This document shows, piece after piece, positions 31,111-42,330 of a stretch of DNA of 64,000 nucleotides. Every line of letters begins with the position of its first letter. Positions within the stretch are counted from its first letter, which is position 1. The notes beneath the pieces were generated by a model that was given only the letters and a program-made list of their open reading frames with translations, made no database searches and was not told the origin of the DNA. This DNA comes from Locusta migratoria. Lineage: Eukaryota > Arthropoda > Insecta > Orthoptera > Acrididae. Where the stretch lies: NCBI GenBank assembly GCA_026315105.1, contig CM048746.1, positions 564,461,940 to 564,525,939 on the forward strand. Reading direction: 5' to 3'. The position numbers and the translations under genes are program-made.

Positions 31111-31574
31111 TTTGGTTCACTCCGATACGTCTGGAAACTTCCCTAGTTGAAGAGTCCGACTTGACAGGAAATAACACTGCGGATACTCCCAACTTGGGAA
31201 TTGATCTTCTAAGCATTGAACAACTACAGTCAGCTTAAAAATTCTTCTTCTTTCCTGTGTTACGACTTCAACTGACCGGCCGTATTACCCACTCCATCTC
31301 ATTGATACTGCTCTTGTGCTGTTACTTACATCTTTATGCAGTTTGAGTGACATTTATGGACGATCTAACGAACTATCTTCTTTATGCATCATGCACATTC
31401 AACGCCAGTGTTTAAAAATATTGTAATTAAGGTGATGCAACACTCCTTTGATGTATTTCTTTTCTAGATAATCGCGAAGAGTAAAAATAAAACCGAAATA
31501 TGCATATTGAAGGTTAGGTCATGTGTAAATATTATATTTAGGAAGACTGATGAATACACTCTCTGCCATATATT

Positions 31575-32345
31575 GTTTTTGTTGTCGTATTCAGTCCAAA
31601 GACCAGTTCGAAGACCATTTAATGCTGCTCTCCACGCTCCCCTATCCTGTGCACGCCTATTTTTCTCATAAAAACTCCAACCTACATCCCTTTGAACCTG
31701 CTTACTGTATTTGTCTCTCAGTCTTCATTTTCAGACCTCACAATACCCAACAATAGTAAATGATGATTCCATGCATCCCTCGAACGGGCTGCCAATAGAT
31801 CCCTTCTTTTAGTCAAGATATTCCAGAAGTTTATCTCTCCAATTCTGTTCAGTACCTCCTCACGAGTTACACCATCTATACGTGTAATCTCCAGCATTCA
31901 TCTGCAGCACCAGATTCGAAAAGCTTCTATCATCTTTTTGTCTCAACAGCTTATCTTGCATGTTGTGAGGCTACATTGCAGTCAAATGCCTTCAGAAAAG
32001 TCTTAAATTAATATTCGATGACAACCAATTTTTCTTCCTCAGAAATGCTTTTCTTTCCATAGCCAATCTACTTTTTACATCTTATTTACTTCGGCCATCA
32101 GAAGTTATTTTGTTACCCAAATAACAAAACTTGGCAACTACTTTTATTGTCTAGTTACGTAATGTAATTTCTTCAGCATTGTCTGATTTTGTTGCTCTAC
32201 ATTCCATTACCCTTGTTTCGCTGTTGTTAAAGCGCTTCTTATAACCTCAAATCTCCATTCATCAGCAAATAACAAATTATCTTTATCTCCCTGTACGTTA
32301 AACCCTTTGCCAAATTTCTACTTGCTTTCCTTCACAGATTTGTCG
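31575..32345 (-). mobile_element. RTE-like LINE, copy E, very old fragment
   Basis: The plus strand reads GTTGTCGTATTCAGTCCAAA at the 3' end of the element. It is then colinear with the C-terminal and RT region of RTE copy A (for example CAGAAATGCTTTTCTTTCCA, and TTTCTACTTGCTTTCCTTCA at the right end). Divergence and indels are heavy, and no frame survives. This is the oldest-looking RTE copy. Confidence 0.75.
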
Positions 32346-33337
32346 TTTCGAATGGCATTCTCAGTTGCTGTTGGCGGCTGTTATAGTTAGTGAAGACTGT
32401 TGGCCTCGCACGCGGTGTGGAAGCAGAGCTCGGAATTTGCATCATTGTTCACACAGTTGACTCCAAAGGATTCAACTCTTACGGTCTTGGTTGCAAATTT
32501 CTATACCTGAGTTATCGAATGGGGAATTGTGGAATTCCTCTAGATAGTTTAGCGGTACACTACACAAAGGAAGCAGAAACTTGTAGGCTAGTTGTTAGTT
32601 CGTTTCCTGACGAACACTCGCCAGTCGACATACTGACAGTGAAATCAGGCCGCGTGAACACGAAAGACGAACTGTCAAAATATTAGCGGTAAATGTTCCA
32701 AAGTATTTGTCACAAAATATTAGCGACAAAGTCCCCGTATTTACTGTCTTGCAGGCACTTTGTTGCTGTCAGATAATCCCCGAGATTGAGATCTGGCTGA
32801 ATCCTGACGTTTACTTCAGTCGACAAAATTATTGTCTCTACTGAATTCGAAGTCGGGACTCTGAATTTATCTGGACGCATGTAAAATTGTCTAGGAATAA
32901 TCAAGAGAATGATTGAGTGTTGCAAGCGACTGTCCGGTTTAGCCGTCCCAGTTATAAGGACATTTATAGGAATGCTACGCCGGTTAGTGTGATGGTGCCC
33001 TATTCGTACAATGTTAGTTGGAAGTGACTAACCTACGGAGTCAAGGCTGGGACGCCTATGATTTCACGACAGGTGGCACAGACAAAAAGTCTTGTAAACT
33101 ACTATTGAACACGTTTTACGAAACCTGTCATGAGCAGCTGAATATTCAGTTCACTTGCAAAGTAAATATTTTAGACATCATTGATGCAAACAGCCCTGGT
33201 CTTGGTCCTGATGTCGATGTAGATACAGGGATAATGACGTCGTCATAGCGACAGTGGTTCCAAAGTTAATAAATCAGTCAAAAAGGCTAGGGAAGAGCTT
33301 AAAATCAATTGTTAGCTCCCATTTGAAGACTTATTAT
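32346..33337. other. Unrecognised stretch with two short ORFs
   Basis: ORFs at 32,390-32,686 (98 codons, MKTVGLARGVEAELGICI...) and 33,018-33,248 (76 codons, MEVTNLRSQGWDAYDFTTGG...) have reasonably mixed composition. I recognise no domain, and nothing links them into a gene. They may be remains of an unknown element or host exons. Confidence 0.3.
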
Positions 33338-33544
33338 TAAAAAAAAAATGTTCACATGTTTGTTAACCATAAGGGACTTTACTGCAGGGTCATCAGTCCC
33401 TAAACTTACAAATTACTTATAAACTAGCTTATACTAAAGACAACACAAACATCCATGCCCGAGGGAGGATTCGAACCTCCAACGCGGGAGGCTGTACGAT
33501 CCGCAACGTGGCGCTTCAGACCGCATGAACAGATCCGCGCGGCA
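33338..33544 (-). mobile_element. tRNA-derived SINE, family B
   Basis: Minus-strand head with GCCGCGCGGATC, CGGTCTGAAGCGCCACG, and B box GAGGTTCGAATCC, then GGGCATGGATG and a body related to family A (GGGACTGATGACCC). The head differs from family A, so I treat it as a separate family. It starts at an A-run of about nine bases on the plus strand. Confidence 0.8.
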
Positions 33545-33924
33545 GACATATTTCTTTCCGGTACAGTGGACATAGAGGAATTAGGAATAAAATTTAAATG
33601 CATTGTAAATGAAGATCCACTGTAATGTAAAAATCGGAAAATGCCGAGAAACCGAATTCAGTGGCATTCTTGGTTCAAAACAGTACAAGCAAACGAAGAA
33701 GGGCGACAGTATAGATCTGCGCGCCTATTAAAAGATCTATGCGCGAAGCAAACAATAACTACCACCATCACAGCTTAGCAAGGATATTATCGTCCTATTT
33801 ACAATCGACAAGCAGATCGAAGGCATGTATCCAGTCAGTCATTGATCATTTTGGGCTGGTAACAGAGGGCTGCAAAATGAAAGAAGAAGTTTTAAATTTC
33901 ACGTTCACGCACGAAGATCAGATA

Positions 33925-34124
33925 GCCGGCCGCGGTGGCCGAGGGGACTGAGGCGCTCCAGTCACGGTCTGCACGGCCACTACGGTCGGGGTTCGAATCC
34001 CCTCTCGGGCATGGATACTTGTGCCGTCCTTAGTATTAGTTACTTCATAAGTAGTTTGTAAGTTAAGGGACTGATGACCCCGTAGTTAAGTCCCATAAGC
34101 TCTATAAACATTTGTACATTTGAA
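33925..34124 (+). mobile_element. SINE family A, with a copied 3' flank
   Basis: Complete head (GCCGGCCGCGGTGGCCGAGG), B box GGTTCGAATCC and body. The next 128 bases (34,125-34,252) match the 3' flank of the family A copy at 36,070, including that copy's 3' target duplication. The upstream flanks do not match. See the finding on possible 3' transduction. Confidence 0.92.
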
Positions 34125-34252
34125 CTGAACAGAACGGCCTTCTGAAACTTGAAAATTATGACACACTTTCCTTCCCTGGTACGATTTTAATGAAACAAAA
34201 TCTGCATATTCTATCAAGTTATGCTCAAATTAAGTATTAAAATAGAGTATTC
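34125..34252 (+). repeat. Duplicated 3' flank (copy 1)
   Basis: CTGAACAGAACGGCCTTCTG through ATTAAAATAGAGTATT matches 36,271-36,400 nearly base for base. Similarity stops abruptly after GAGTATT. Confidence 0.92.
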
Positions 34253-35326
34253 GGCCGTATCTTGCTAAACGCCTAAAATTTACGAAAACTGAAAAATTCC
34301 GTTTATAGATAAATGTCTTCAGGATGTATTGTAAATTTTTGAGATATTTTCTATGGTTAGTTATTTAGATATTTGCAATTCATGGTGCTAAAGCGGCTAA
34401 AAATCGGGTGATTTTGTGCAAAACTATGATATGTTTCAACCTCTGGCCCTCGGTAATGGTTAACAATATTGAAAAAATTTAACAACGACCTCGAGAATAT
34501 CGTCATAAAAACACATGGTAAAAATTTCGAAGATTTGCAATGAACTTAAAGTATCGAAGTGACCATCCCCAAAATTCGTTTTTTTTTCTTTGGTACCCAA
34601 ACATCATGGCTTTCTGAGATTTTCTGAGAAACCGCCCATGAATGAATGGTGCTTTTGTAAGCCGTTTAAACCCGCCATAGACTACACGTCATGTAAAAAA
34701 GCCAACTGATTTGCTCAATTTGGATGGGCTCCAGGAAGTGTGTAGCTTTGAAAATTTTGACGATGTACTGTATGATAGCTATAGTATAACCATTCTTCTA
34801 ATACGTACAGAAATGATCACTAGGCCAAGATCTATCCAGAACACTTTACCCCTTCACTCTGAGATAAAAAGAACCTGAGATATGGACCCCTAAGAAATCG
34901 CAAATTCATACGCGCCGTTTACGAACATATTAATACTGCGCACTGCTGTGCGCTGTATGATTGTATGAAAGATGTCAATGAATGTTGAGAGCATTGCTAA
35001 GTCAGATTTTAGAAATGGCGAAGTGAACACTATTGAAGAAAAGAAACAACAGTTTGCCTAATAAGAACTTTATTTTCTAGAAATAGTAAAAATTTCTGAT
35101 TTTGTTTGATGCTATATCTGAATTGAAGCTTATTGGTTTCATCTGTAAATAGTGTTCCACACAATGTTTGATTCTTTATTCAAGAAATTAAAAAAAATGA
35201 TGGTAGAACGTAAACTTTCGCATAAATAAGTAGTAGTGAAGCCTTTTAATTTGTTCTAAGCAATACTTGAAATTAATTGAACTCTCACTTTATTGTAAAC
35301 CAAAATGGAAGTTTCCATAAATGAAT
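34253..35326. other. AT-rich stretch, no gene seen
   Basis: No ORF, RNA or element end recognised. Confidence 0.5.
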
Positions 35327-35339
35327 GACATGGTAGTTC

Positions 35340-35542
35340 AAAAAAAATGTTCAAATGTTTGTATGGTCTATGGGACTTAACTACGGGGTCATCAGTCCCT
35401 GAACTTACAAACTACTTATGAACTACTTACGATCTAGGACGGCACAAATATCCATGCCCGAGGGTGGATTCGAACCCCCGACCGTAGTGGCCGTGCAGAC
35501 CGTGACTGAAGCGCCTCAGTCTACTCGGCCACCGCGGCCGGC
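35340..35542 (-). mobile_element. SINE family A, complete with 13-bp TSD
   Basis: Full element in minus orientation with B box and a 3' A/T-run at 35,340. A perfect 13-bp duplication GACATGGTAGTTC flanks it at 35,327-35,339 and 35,543-35,555. Confidence 0.95.
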
Positions 35543-35692
35543 GACATGGTAGTTCCATTATGTAGTGTTCCTTCGATGCTGAAAGTGTTAATTGTTTATC
35601 GTTGTCCTCTACAAACGAATTTCTTATAACAATCACGAATTATTGGAAAGGGGTTCCCTGGGGCCTTTGTGTGTGCGTACTTTGTCATTGGG

Positions 35693-35772
35693 TTGGTTCA
35701 AGTAGTTTGTAAGTCTAGGGACTGATGACCATAGCAGCTTGGTCCAATAGGTTTACAAACATCTGAACAGTT
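35693..35772 (+). mobile_element. SINE tail fragment (5'-truncated)
   Basis: AGTAGTTTGTAAGTCTAGGG followed by ACTGATGACCATAGCAGCTT and a GTTTACAAACATCTGAACA end. The body matches the family A/B 3' halves; the head is absent. Confidence 0.75.
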
Positions 35773-36069
35773 TTCAGTCGATAACATATTTCACTTGGAT
35801 ATTTTAAAGATCGTCTGGCGGCCCAGTAATGGGTAGCGACCCACCCTGCTCCATAAAATCAATAGCTTTTACTTCAAAAGAACACGGCTTTCAATTTGCC
35901 TCAAACTTGCCGGACGTACAGCCACTCCACTAAATTTAAACTCTTTGATAGACATTAATGGCTGAAACATACTAACACTGTTATTGTTTCACTGATATAC
36001 CGTACTCCGAAATAAACAGCACTATCTGTTGGCTCTTTGGTGCACTACACCATAGCACTGAACAGAACA

Positions 36070-36270
36070 GCCGGCCGCGGTGGCCGAGGTGACTGCGTCG
36101 CGCTAGTCACGGTCTGCACGGCCACTACGGTCGGGAGTTCGAATGCCCCCTCGGGCATGGATATTCGTGCCGTCCCTAGTTTTAGCTAGCTCATAAGTAG
36201 TTTGTAAGTTTAGGGACTGATGACTCCGTATTTAAGTCCCATAAGCTCTACAAACATTTGTACATTTGAA
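36070..36270 (+). mobile_element. SINE family A, complete with 12-bp TSD
   Basis: Full head, B box and body. The duplication CTGAACAGAACA (36,058-36,069) / CTGAACAGAGCA (36,271-36,282) has one mismatch. This shows that the sequence right of it is original target DNA, which matters for the duplicate at 34,125. Confidence 0.93.
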
Positions 36271-36400
36271 CTGAACAGAGCAGCCTTCTGAAACTTGAAA
36301 ATTATGACACACTTTCCTTCCCTGGTACGATTTTAATGAAACAAAATCTGCATGTTCTATCAAGTTACGCTCAAGTTACCTATTAAAACAGAGTATTTAA
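36271..36400 (+). repeat. Duplicated 3' flank (copy 2, likely the source locus)
   Basis: The target-site side of the SINE at 36,070. It matches 34,125-34,252 and ends at GAGTATT, after which the two loci differ. Confidence 0.9.
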
Positions 36401-37077
36401 TAAGCACCAGCCTACACAGGGAGATATGATATCAGAATAAAATAAAAGTGATCAGATCTCAAACGGGAAGATTTGGGTATTCCTGTTTCACTTGTGCTAT
36501 TATTCAATGGAGCGATACAGAAATATTATGAAAACTGTTCGATGAACCCTCTGCCATACACTTAAATGTGATCAGCTGTGTAAAACGTAGATTCTGCTTC
36601 AGATTTTTACATCTAATTTAGTTTCTGATTGAGCTATGTGAGTATTGTATTCTTTCAAAATTTTCCTATTTTAGCTGTTCATTAATTCAAGTCCCTCACC
36701 TGCATTGACGTCTGCTCCCGCGTTGTTAATCCTAAAACTTTTCTAATATAATTAAATTATGTTTAATAAACTGTGTATATTTGATAGCAGCAGTAGCTAT
36801 GAAACTCATTAAATAATAATTGCACCAGTTCTAGGAACGAAATTCGCGTATGTTTTAATTACCTTTAGTTTTCATTAACTGTTTACTTTAAACCACAGAT
36901 AGATTTCATTAATGTTACACGTGGAATAATACCAGAACGATGGAACCTGCCCAAAACTGTATCATTCTCTGTTTATGCGTTTTATTAGTAATAAAAGCTT
37001 CGTAATCACTTTCCATTTGCACATGTACAGACGATACTGATTTTGAATCAAACAAGTGCCAGCTCATGATGACCTTG
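36401..37077. other. AT-rich stretch, no gene seen
   Basis: No gene or element end recognised. Confidence 0.5.
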
Positions 37078-37185
37078 TATTGTATAATGCTTTGTGCTCT
37101 TGGGTTGTACATATATTCTATAATGCTTTGTGCTCTTGGGTTGTACATGTATTGTAGAATGCTTTATGCTCTTGGATTGTACAGG
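37078..37185. repeat. 36-bp minisatellite, three units
   Basis: Units start at 37,078, 37,114 and 37,150. Each contains AATGCTTTGTGCTCTTGG (or a near copy) and ends TTGTACA. The exact 36-bp period keeps a minus-strand frame open (YNPRAQSII repeated), but there is no other sign of coding. Confidence 0.92.
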
Positions 37186-37639
37186 TATTTTAACTACGTT
37201 AAGAAATTTTAACGAAATGTATGTAAATGGTGATAGATATTAACGTAATTTATACTGTATTTTATTCCACACAAACACCTTTTATTGGTATTCAAGGTCC
37301 TTTTGGCTGATGGACAGTGTTTGACATGCCACATTATAACCTTCCATCTGTGGTACCATGTGCTGATGGTAATTTATAAAAAAAATCCTTATGTATTAGA
37401 TTGTGAACAGCACATAGATTGCACTTTTATTACCATACCATTGATGATGTATGTATCAGTGTATATCCATGTATTACAATGTTTTTAAATATTTTGTATT
37501 ATGTTCGAAAATGACAAGTTTGTCGAAAATAGTCACAATAAATAACTTATAAACACGCGATGTAGGTTGTCTTCCATGTGGAGCACTGTTTTCATAATTT
37601 AACAGATCACTCTCCCATCCCGACAATGTCGGCTCTTAA

Positions 37640-38390
37640 TAAACTGACAGTATGAGGTTATCCGTCAGCTCTTGAAGGGTATTTGGCCATTCTTCAATGA
37701 GTGCAATATCCAGCTCTACAACGATTATGGAAGGTGATGGTCTGGTTGCAATGCGTCTGCGAAGATTGCAGACATGCTCAATCTGATTTATGCCCTATTA
37801 ACATGCTGGCCACTCCAATCCTTCAATTTCCTTAGCTTCAAACATGTGCAGTTCTATGGGGACGAGCGTTATCGTCCACCAGAAGGAACGCATGTCTTAT
37901 TTTACCAGTACAATGCACAATAAAAGATCGAAGGACGTCGTCTCAGTCATCAATGCATCATTCTGAATGGCATAGAGGTTCCACGTTCACCAATACTGAT
38001 TTCTCCCCACACCATTCATCCAACCGATAATATGGTGATATTTCCTGCACATAAGTAAGATTGTTCCACGTTCTCTCCAGATCAGGGAACGATGATTGTC
38101 CGTCTGAACACGAAATTTTGACTCAGCTATGAAAAGCCATTCGTTTACGACTTCGGACTGTTTGTGTTGATACTGAGCGTCCAGTTGATTCCTGGAGGGT
38201 GCGTTGGAGCTGAGTTGCAACCAGTCTCCTGTCGCTACAGGCTGTTAACCTGAGATAACGGCCATGTCTTGATGGTGTCAGCCGTGGATGACGATGGCCT
38301 TGCCTTCTTCTAACGGTTTCGGTTGTCTGAAATCTCGTCCAAGTTATGTAAATATGGGCCACTGCGTTGGCTGCAGCCATCTCCATCTCT
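37640..38390 (-). pseudogene. Tc1-like transposase relic 2
   Basis: N-terminal helix-turn-helix part: WTRFQTTETVRRRQGHRHPR then RYLRLTACSDRRLVATQLQR (38,386-38,123). First catalytic region: WLFIAESKFRV near 38,120, where the expected Asp is Ala. Second: LLVDDNARPHRT near 37,870, Asp kept. Third: INQIEHVCNLRRRI near 37,775, Glu kept. Spacing fits a DD34E Tc1-type enzyme that presumably cut TA sites. Frameshifts and the lost first Asp make it inactive. TIRs were not located. Confidence 0.82.
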
Positions 38391-38752
38391 GTCTAGCGTC
38401 CTCGTCCTAGAATTTCCCCTTCCTCCCTCACTACCACCAACCACCCTCCAAATGTACAGTGAAATGGTGCAAGTGGTGTATTTTTATTTTATTTTATTTT
38501 TTTAATTTTATTTTATTAATATTTTTACGTCGTGTCGAGTGTTAGTGTCATCAGTGTTCCATGTATTTTGCGAAAACCTGAACCGAAGTCTCTCACAGTG
38601 TGTTCCGCTCGTGTAAGATTTTATCTTCCAATCTACGTTTTATCTCTCCCATTTTCTGTTTCCGTTTATTTATCTGTCTTCTCCTATTATCTTTTTGTTT
38701 TATTGTTTTATGTATCTGCTGATCAATACTATAAGCAGCTTCAGCGCGATTT
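38391..38752 (+). other. Pyrimidine/T-rich stretch, possible LINE 3' UTR
   Basis: Composition and wording (TTCCCCTTCCTCCCTCACTA, then a T/A-rich run and GTTAGTGTCATCAGTGTTCC) resemble the 3' UTR of the Jockey-like family. The diagnostic GCTGCTGCCAGCCTGCC end is not present, so this is a weak call. Confidence 0.3.
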
Positions 38753-38824
38753 CGTAGAATCGGGTCACTTCAAGTAGTCCGTTTCTTCCAAACGCGGACC
38801 ACCGGCAGTACACCCGATTCTACG
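38753..38824. repeat. Hairpin, 13-bp perfect arms
   Basis: CGTAGAATCGGGT (38,753-38,765) and its exact reverse complement ACCCGATTCTACG (38,812-38,824) enclose a 46-base loop that includes a CGCGGACC phrase. Confidence 0.85.
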
Positions 38825-39013
38825 AGATGACAACAATTCGTCGGGAAAGTTTTAACAATTGTATAGCTTCAATGTGTTTTGCAGATGATATCGATAGTGT
38901 TTCCACAATGTTTCTGAGCTCAACAGATGAAGAAAGGTTACAGCGCTTGTGGATTACCCTTAAGAGAATCCGCAGTTCTTGTCGCATTGTACCAAACAAC
39001 TCTGATGAAGATA

Positions 39014-39906
39014 TACACAGTAAATCGCCGGCCGCGGTGGCCGAGGGGACTGAGGCACTCCAGTCACGGTCTGCACGGCCACTTCGGTCGGGGGTTCGAA
39101 TCCCCCCTCGGGCATGCATATTTGTGCCGTCCTTAGTATTAGCTAGTTCGTAAGTAGTTTGTAAGTTTAGGGACTGATGACCCCGTAGTCCCTTAAGCTA
39201 TACAAACATTTGAACATTTGTACACAGTGAATCACCTAACACTTGCACCGCAAATATTGCGGAAACGGAAAGTGTGATTGATGTGTGGATTTCACAGAAT
39301 TTATTGGTATTCAGGGGCTCGTATTTTTAGCTAACATACAAATTGTAATATTACTTAGAAAGTCTTTTTTTCCTCTTGCATACAGTTTTTTAAAATTGGA
39401 CAATGGTTGTTGCTATCATGCACTGGAAATTTTGACACCAGCTGTGTAAAAAGAATTTTGAATGACATTTTTATCACGTTTAGTTTGGCAGCTACAATCG
39501 TTCAAAGTTTCGGGGGCGGAGGCTGCGATAGCTGGTCGAGTGGCTAGCCCCTGGGGCACGGCCCACTGCCTCATGACCACCATCCAGTCAGCTACGCTGT
39601 CGTAGCCTCCTCCCCGAAAATTTTGAATGGTTTTAGCTTCCAAACTAAACGTGATAAAAATGTCATTCAAAATTCTTTGTACACAGCTGGTGTCGAAAAT
39701 TCTAGTGCATCATAGAAACAACCAGTGTTCCATTTGAAAAATTGTATGTTTGGATAAAAATACACTTTCTAGGTATTTTACAATCTGTTTATTGGCTGAC
39801 AGTACGAGTCCTTGACCAATCCATTCTGTGAAAACCACACATCATTCGGACTTCCTGTATCCGCAATATTTGCGTTGCAAGTGTTAAGTGATTTACCCTG
39901 TACAAT
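39014..39906. mobile_element. Palindromic (foldback) element, family P, split by a SINE
   Basis: The left arm (39,014-39,026 plus 39,234 to about 39,530) is an inverted copy of the right arm (about 39,590-39,906). For example, CACTTGCACCGCAAATATTG on the left matches CAATATTTGCGTTGCAAGTG on the right. The ends read TACACAGTAAATCAC / TACAGGGTAAATCAC. Between the arms sits an asymmetric core of about 55 bases with CCCCTGGGGCACGGCCCACT. The element at 46.1 kb has the same core in the opposite orientation. Non-coding; a TA target is possible but not proven. Confidence 0.85.
39027..39220 (+). mobile_element. SINE family A inside the palindromic element, 13-bp TSD
   Basis: Complete head, B box and body, slightly shortened near the 3' end. 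TACACAGTAAATC (39,014-39,026) and TACACAGTGAATC (39,221-39,233) flank it, so it landed at the extreme left end of the palindrome. Confidence 0.93.
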
Positions 39907-40061
39907 TGTTGGATGCAGGAGGAGTCGAGGAACTGAAGTAACCGATCGAATCCACCTCGGTGCACAGGCGATTGCAGGCATATCATGCACATGTCAGTGA
40001 TGACTCATTCCGCCACATTACGAATCATGTGACAACAATTTCGGTATGTAGCGCAAAAAAC

Positions 40062-41145
40062 ATCTACATCTACATAAATACTTCGCGATCCACCGTAAGG
40101 TGAGTGGCGGAGGGTACACTGTACCAATACTAGCCATTTCCTTCCCTATTCCATTCCCAAATAGAACGAGGAAAAAAAGAGTGCCTATATGCCTCCGTAC
40201 GAGCCCTAATTTCTCTTTTCTTGTTACTGTGATCAGTACGCGAAATGTATGTAGGTGGCAGCAAGATCGTACTACACTCAGCTTCAAATGCTAGCCCTCT
40301 GAAGTTCCTCAACAGTAGTTCACGAAAAGAACGTCGTCTTTCCTCCAGCGATCTCCACTTGAGTTGCCGGAGCATTTCCGCGACACTCGCGCATTGGTCG
40401 AACCTACCAGTAATAAACCTAGCTCCTCGCCTCTGAACTGTTTCTGTCTTCCTTTAAACTGATATGCTGTTGGTCCCAAATACTTGAGAAATACTCAAGA
40501 CGTGGTCGTACAAGCGTTTTATAAGCAGTCTCCTTTACAGATGAAGTAAATCTTCCCAAAATTCTTCCAATAAACCGAAGTCGGCTGTCCGCCTTACTCA
40601 CAACTGTCCTTACATGTTCGTTCCATTTCATATCGCTCTTCAATGTTACGCCTAGATATCTGACGCAACGCCATCAAGAAGCTCACTACTAATGCTGTAC
40701 TCGACTATTATGGGATTGATTTTCCTACTCTTGCGCATCACCTTACATTGTTCTGCATTGAGTGCTAGCTGCAATTCTTCACAACAACTAGAAATTTTGT
40801 CTAAGTCATCCTGTATGCTATTACAGTCAGTTAAAGACGACACCATCCCATATACCACAGCATCACCAACAAATAGTCGAAAATTACAAGTTAGTCTGCC
40901 CTTCAGATCATTTATATAGATAGAAAATAATAGCGGTCCTATCACACTTCTCTGGGGCATGCTTGACGATACACTCGTCTCTGATGAACACTCGCCGCCG
41001 AGAACAACGTAATGCGTCCTATTAGTTAGGAAGACTTCCAGCCAGTCACAAATCTGTGAATATATGCCATAAGCTCGTATCGTCATTAGCAGTCTGCAGT
41101 GTGGCACCGCATCAAACGCATTTTAGAAGTCGAGAGAAACGCAGT
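40062..41145 (-). mobile_element. CR1-like LINE, copy 2, 5'-truncated
   Basis: 3' end with ACATCTACATCTACAT (plus strand), then RT pieces. 40,652-41,107 plus upstream bases: AFDAVPH with a stop before it, PQRSVIGPLLFSIYIND (motif B) and LFVGDAVVYG where F-A-D-D is expected, so motif C is altered. 40,419-40,643: DMKWNEHVRTVVSKAD. 40,130-40,375: C-terminal SLEERRRSFRELLLRNFRGL. It is a different subfamily from the copy at 26.6 kb and has several disabling changes. Confidence 0.85.
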
Positions 41146-41393
41146 ACGCCTGTTGCTCTGCGTCTACCATTTACCGTCGTTTGCAGTACGGGTCCAGCAA
41201 GGCTTCCAACCGTGGTTTACCTCGTAGTCATTGCCACAATCATTTGCGCCAACATGGTGCGACGAACGGCGCACATGGACAGCAGTCTGGAAGGGTAGTC
41301 TTTCTATCGAATAATCCGAATTTTTCCTGCACCACCACGATGGTCAGGTTAAAGTCTGAAGGCTAATAGCTGTTTAATTGGTGTCATGTATTG
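41146..41393. other. Unrecognised stretch, no gene seen
   Basis: Moderately CpG-containing sequence between the CR1 truncation point and the next SINE. No motif recognised. Confidence 0.4.
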
Positions 41394-41590
41394 TTAATTC
41401 AAAAATTTCAAATGTTTCTAAACTTATTGGACCAAACTGCTATGGTCATCACTCCCTATACTTACAAACTAATTAAAGTTACTTGAACTAACGTAACAAC
41501 ACACACATACCCATGACCCAGGGAGGACTCGAAGCTCCGATGCAGTGGCTACGCGATCCGTAACGTGACGCTCCAGACCATGCTGCCATA
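41394..41590 (-). mobile_element. SINE family B, degraded
   Basis: The plus strand reads TTTCAAATGTTTCTAAACTT, GGTCATCACTCCCTATACTT and CCCATGACCCAGGGAGGACT, then a B-box remnant CTCGAAGCTCC and the head phrase CGTAACGTGACGCTCCAGAC. Matches the 33.34-kb copy in the same orientation, with many substitutions. Confidence 0.75.
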
Positions 41591-41904
41591 GGTGCACGGT
41601 TATGCGTTGCCATATACGTCCTATATATTCGTTAAGATTTTAGGTATGGTTGGATTCTGCTCCCACAGTCCACAAGAACTCATAGCCAACCAGCTTTACA
41701 TCGCTGAAGCGTTCGAGCCTGTTGTCCTCCCATACCTCAGCACCTTTCCGACGGCCACAGTGCAACAGAAAATGTGTTAACATACCTTCACTACGCAATA
41801 GCAATGGTGATGCTACCGATGACGTTTCTGCTGAAGCACAATTCCTAAACACAGCTTTACGAAATTATTTCACCAAAGGAAACGAAACAAATACTCCTGA
41901 ATTA

Positions 41905-41906
<2 letters not shown>

Positions 41907-41969
<63 letters not shown>
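41907..41969. repeat. (AT)n microsatellite 1
   Basis: About 31 AT units inside the CR1 fragment. Confidence 0.97.
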
Positions 41970-41970
<1 letters not shown>

Positions 41971-42174
41971 CAGCTGCCAGAACGCATAAATTAGTAGCAG
42001 ATATCCCTGGAGAATTATAGCAAATTCATTCAGTTAAAAATTAAGTCTGCCGGTCTCGACTGTATGCCAATTTGTTTCCTTTGAGAGTGCAACAGTCCCA
42101 TACCTAGCTATCATATACAACCGATCGCCCAGTGAAAGATCCGTACCCAAAAACTGGAAACTTGCACAGTTCAC

Positions 42175-42178
<4 letters not shown>

Positions 42179-42238
<60 letters not shown>
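42179..42238. repeat. (AT)n microsatellite 2
   Basis: About 30 AT units, 210 bp from the first, in the same CR1 fragment. Related CR1 copies have a short CTATATGC at this place, a plausible seed. Confidence 0.97.
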
Positions 42239-42240
<2 letters not shown>

Positions 42241-42330
42241 CGTTGACTTGCAGCAGGATTTTACAACACATACTTCCCTCAAACATTACGAACTGTCTCG
42301 AAGAGAACCACCTATTCACCCATACTCAAC

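Noticed and set aside
34107..34130. Target duplication around the SINE at 33,925 itself
   Set aside because: The right edge is the copied duplication of the 36,070 locus, and the left flank (GAAGATCAGATA) does not match it. I therefore do not claim a TSD for this copy.
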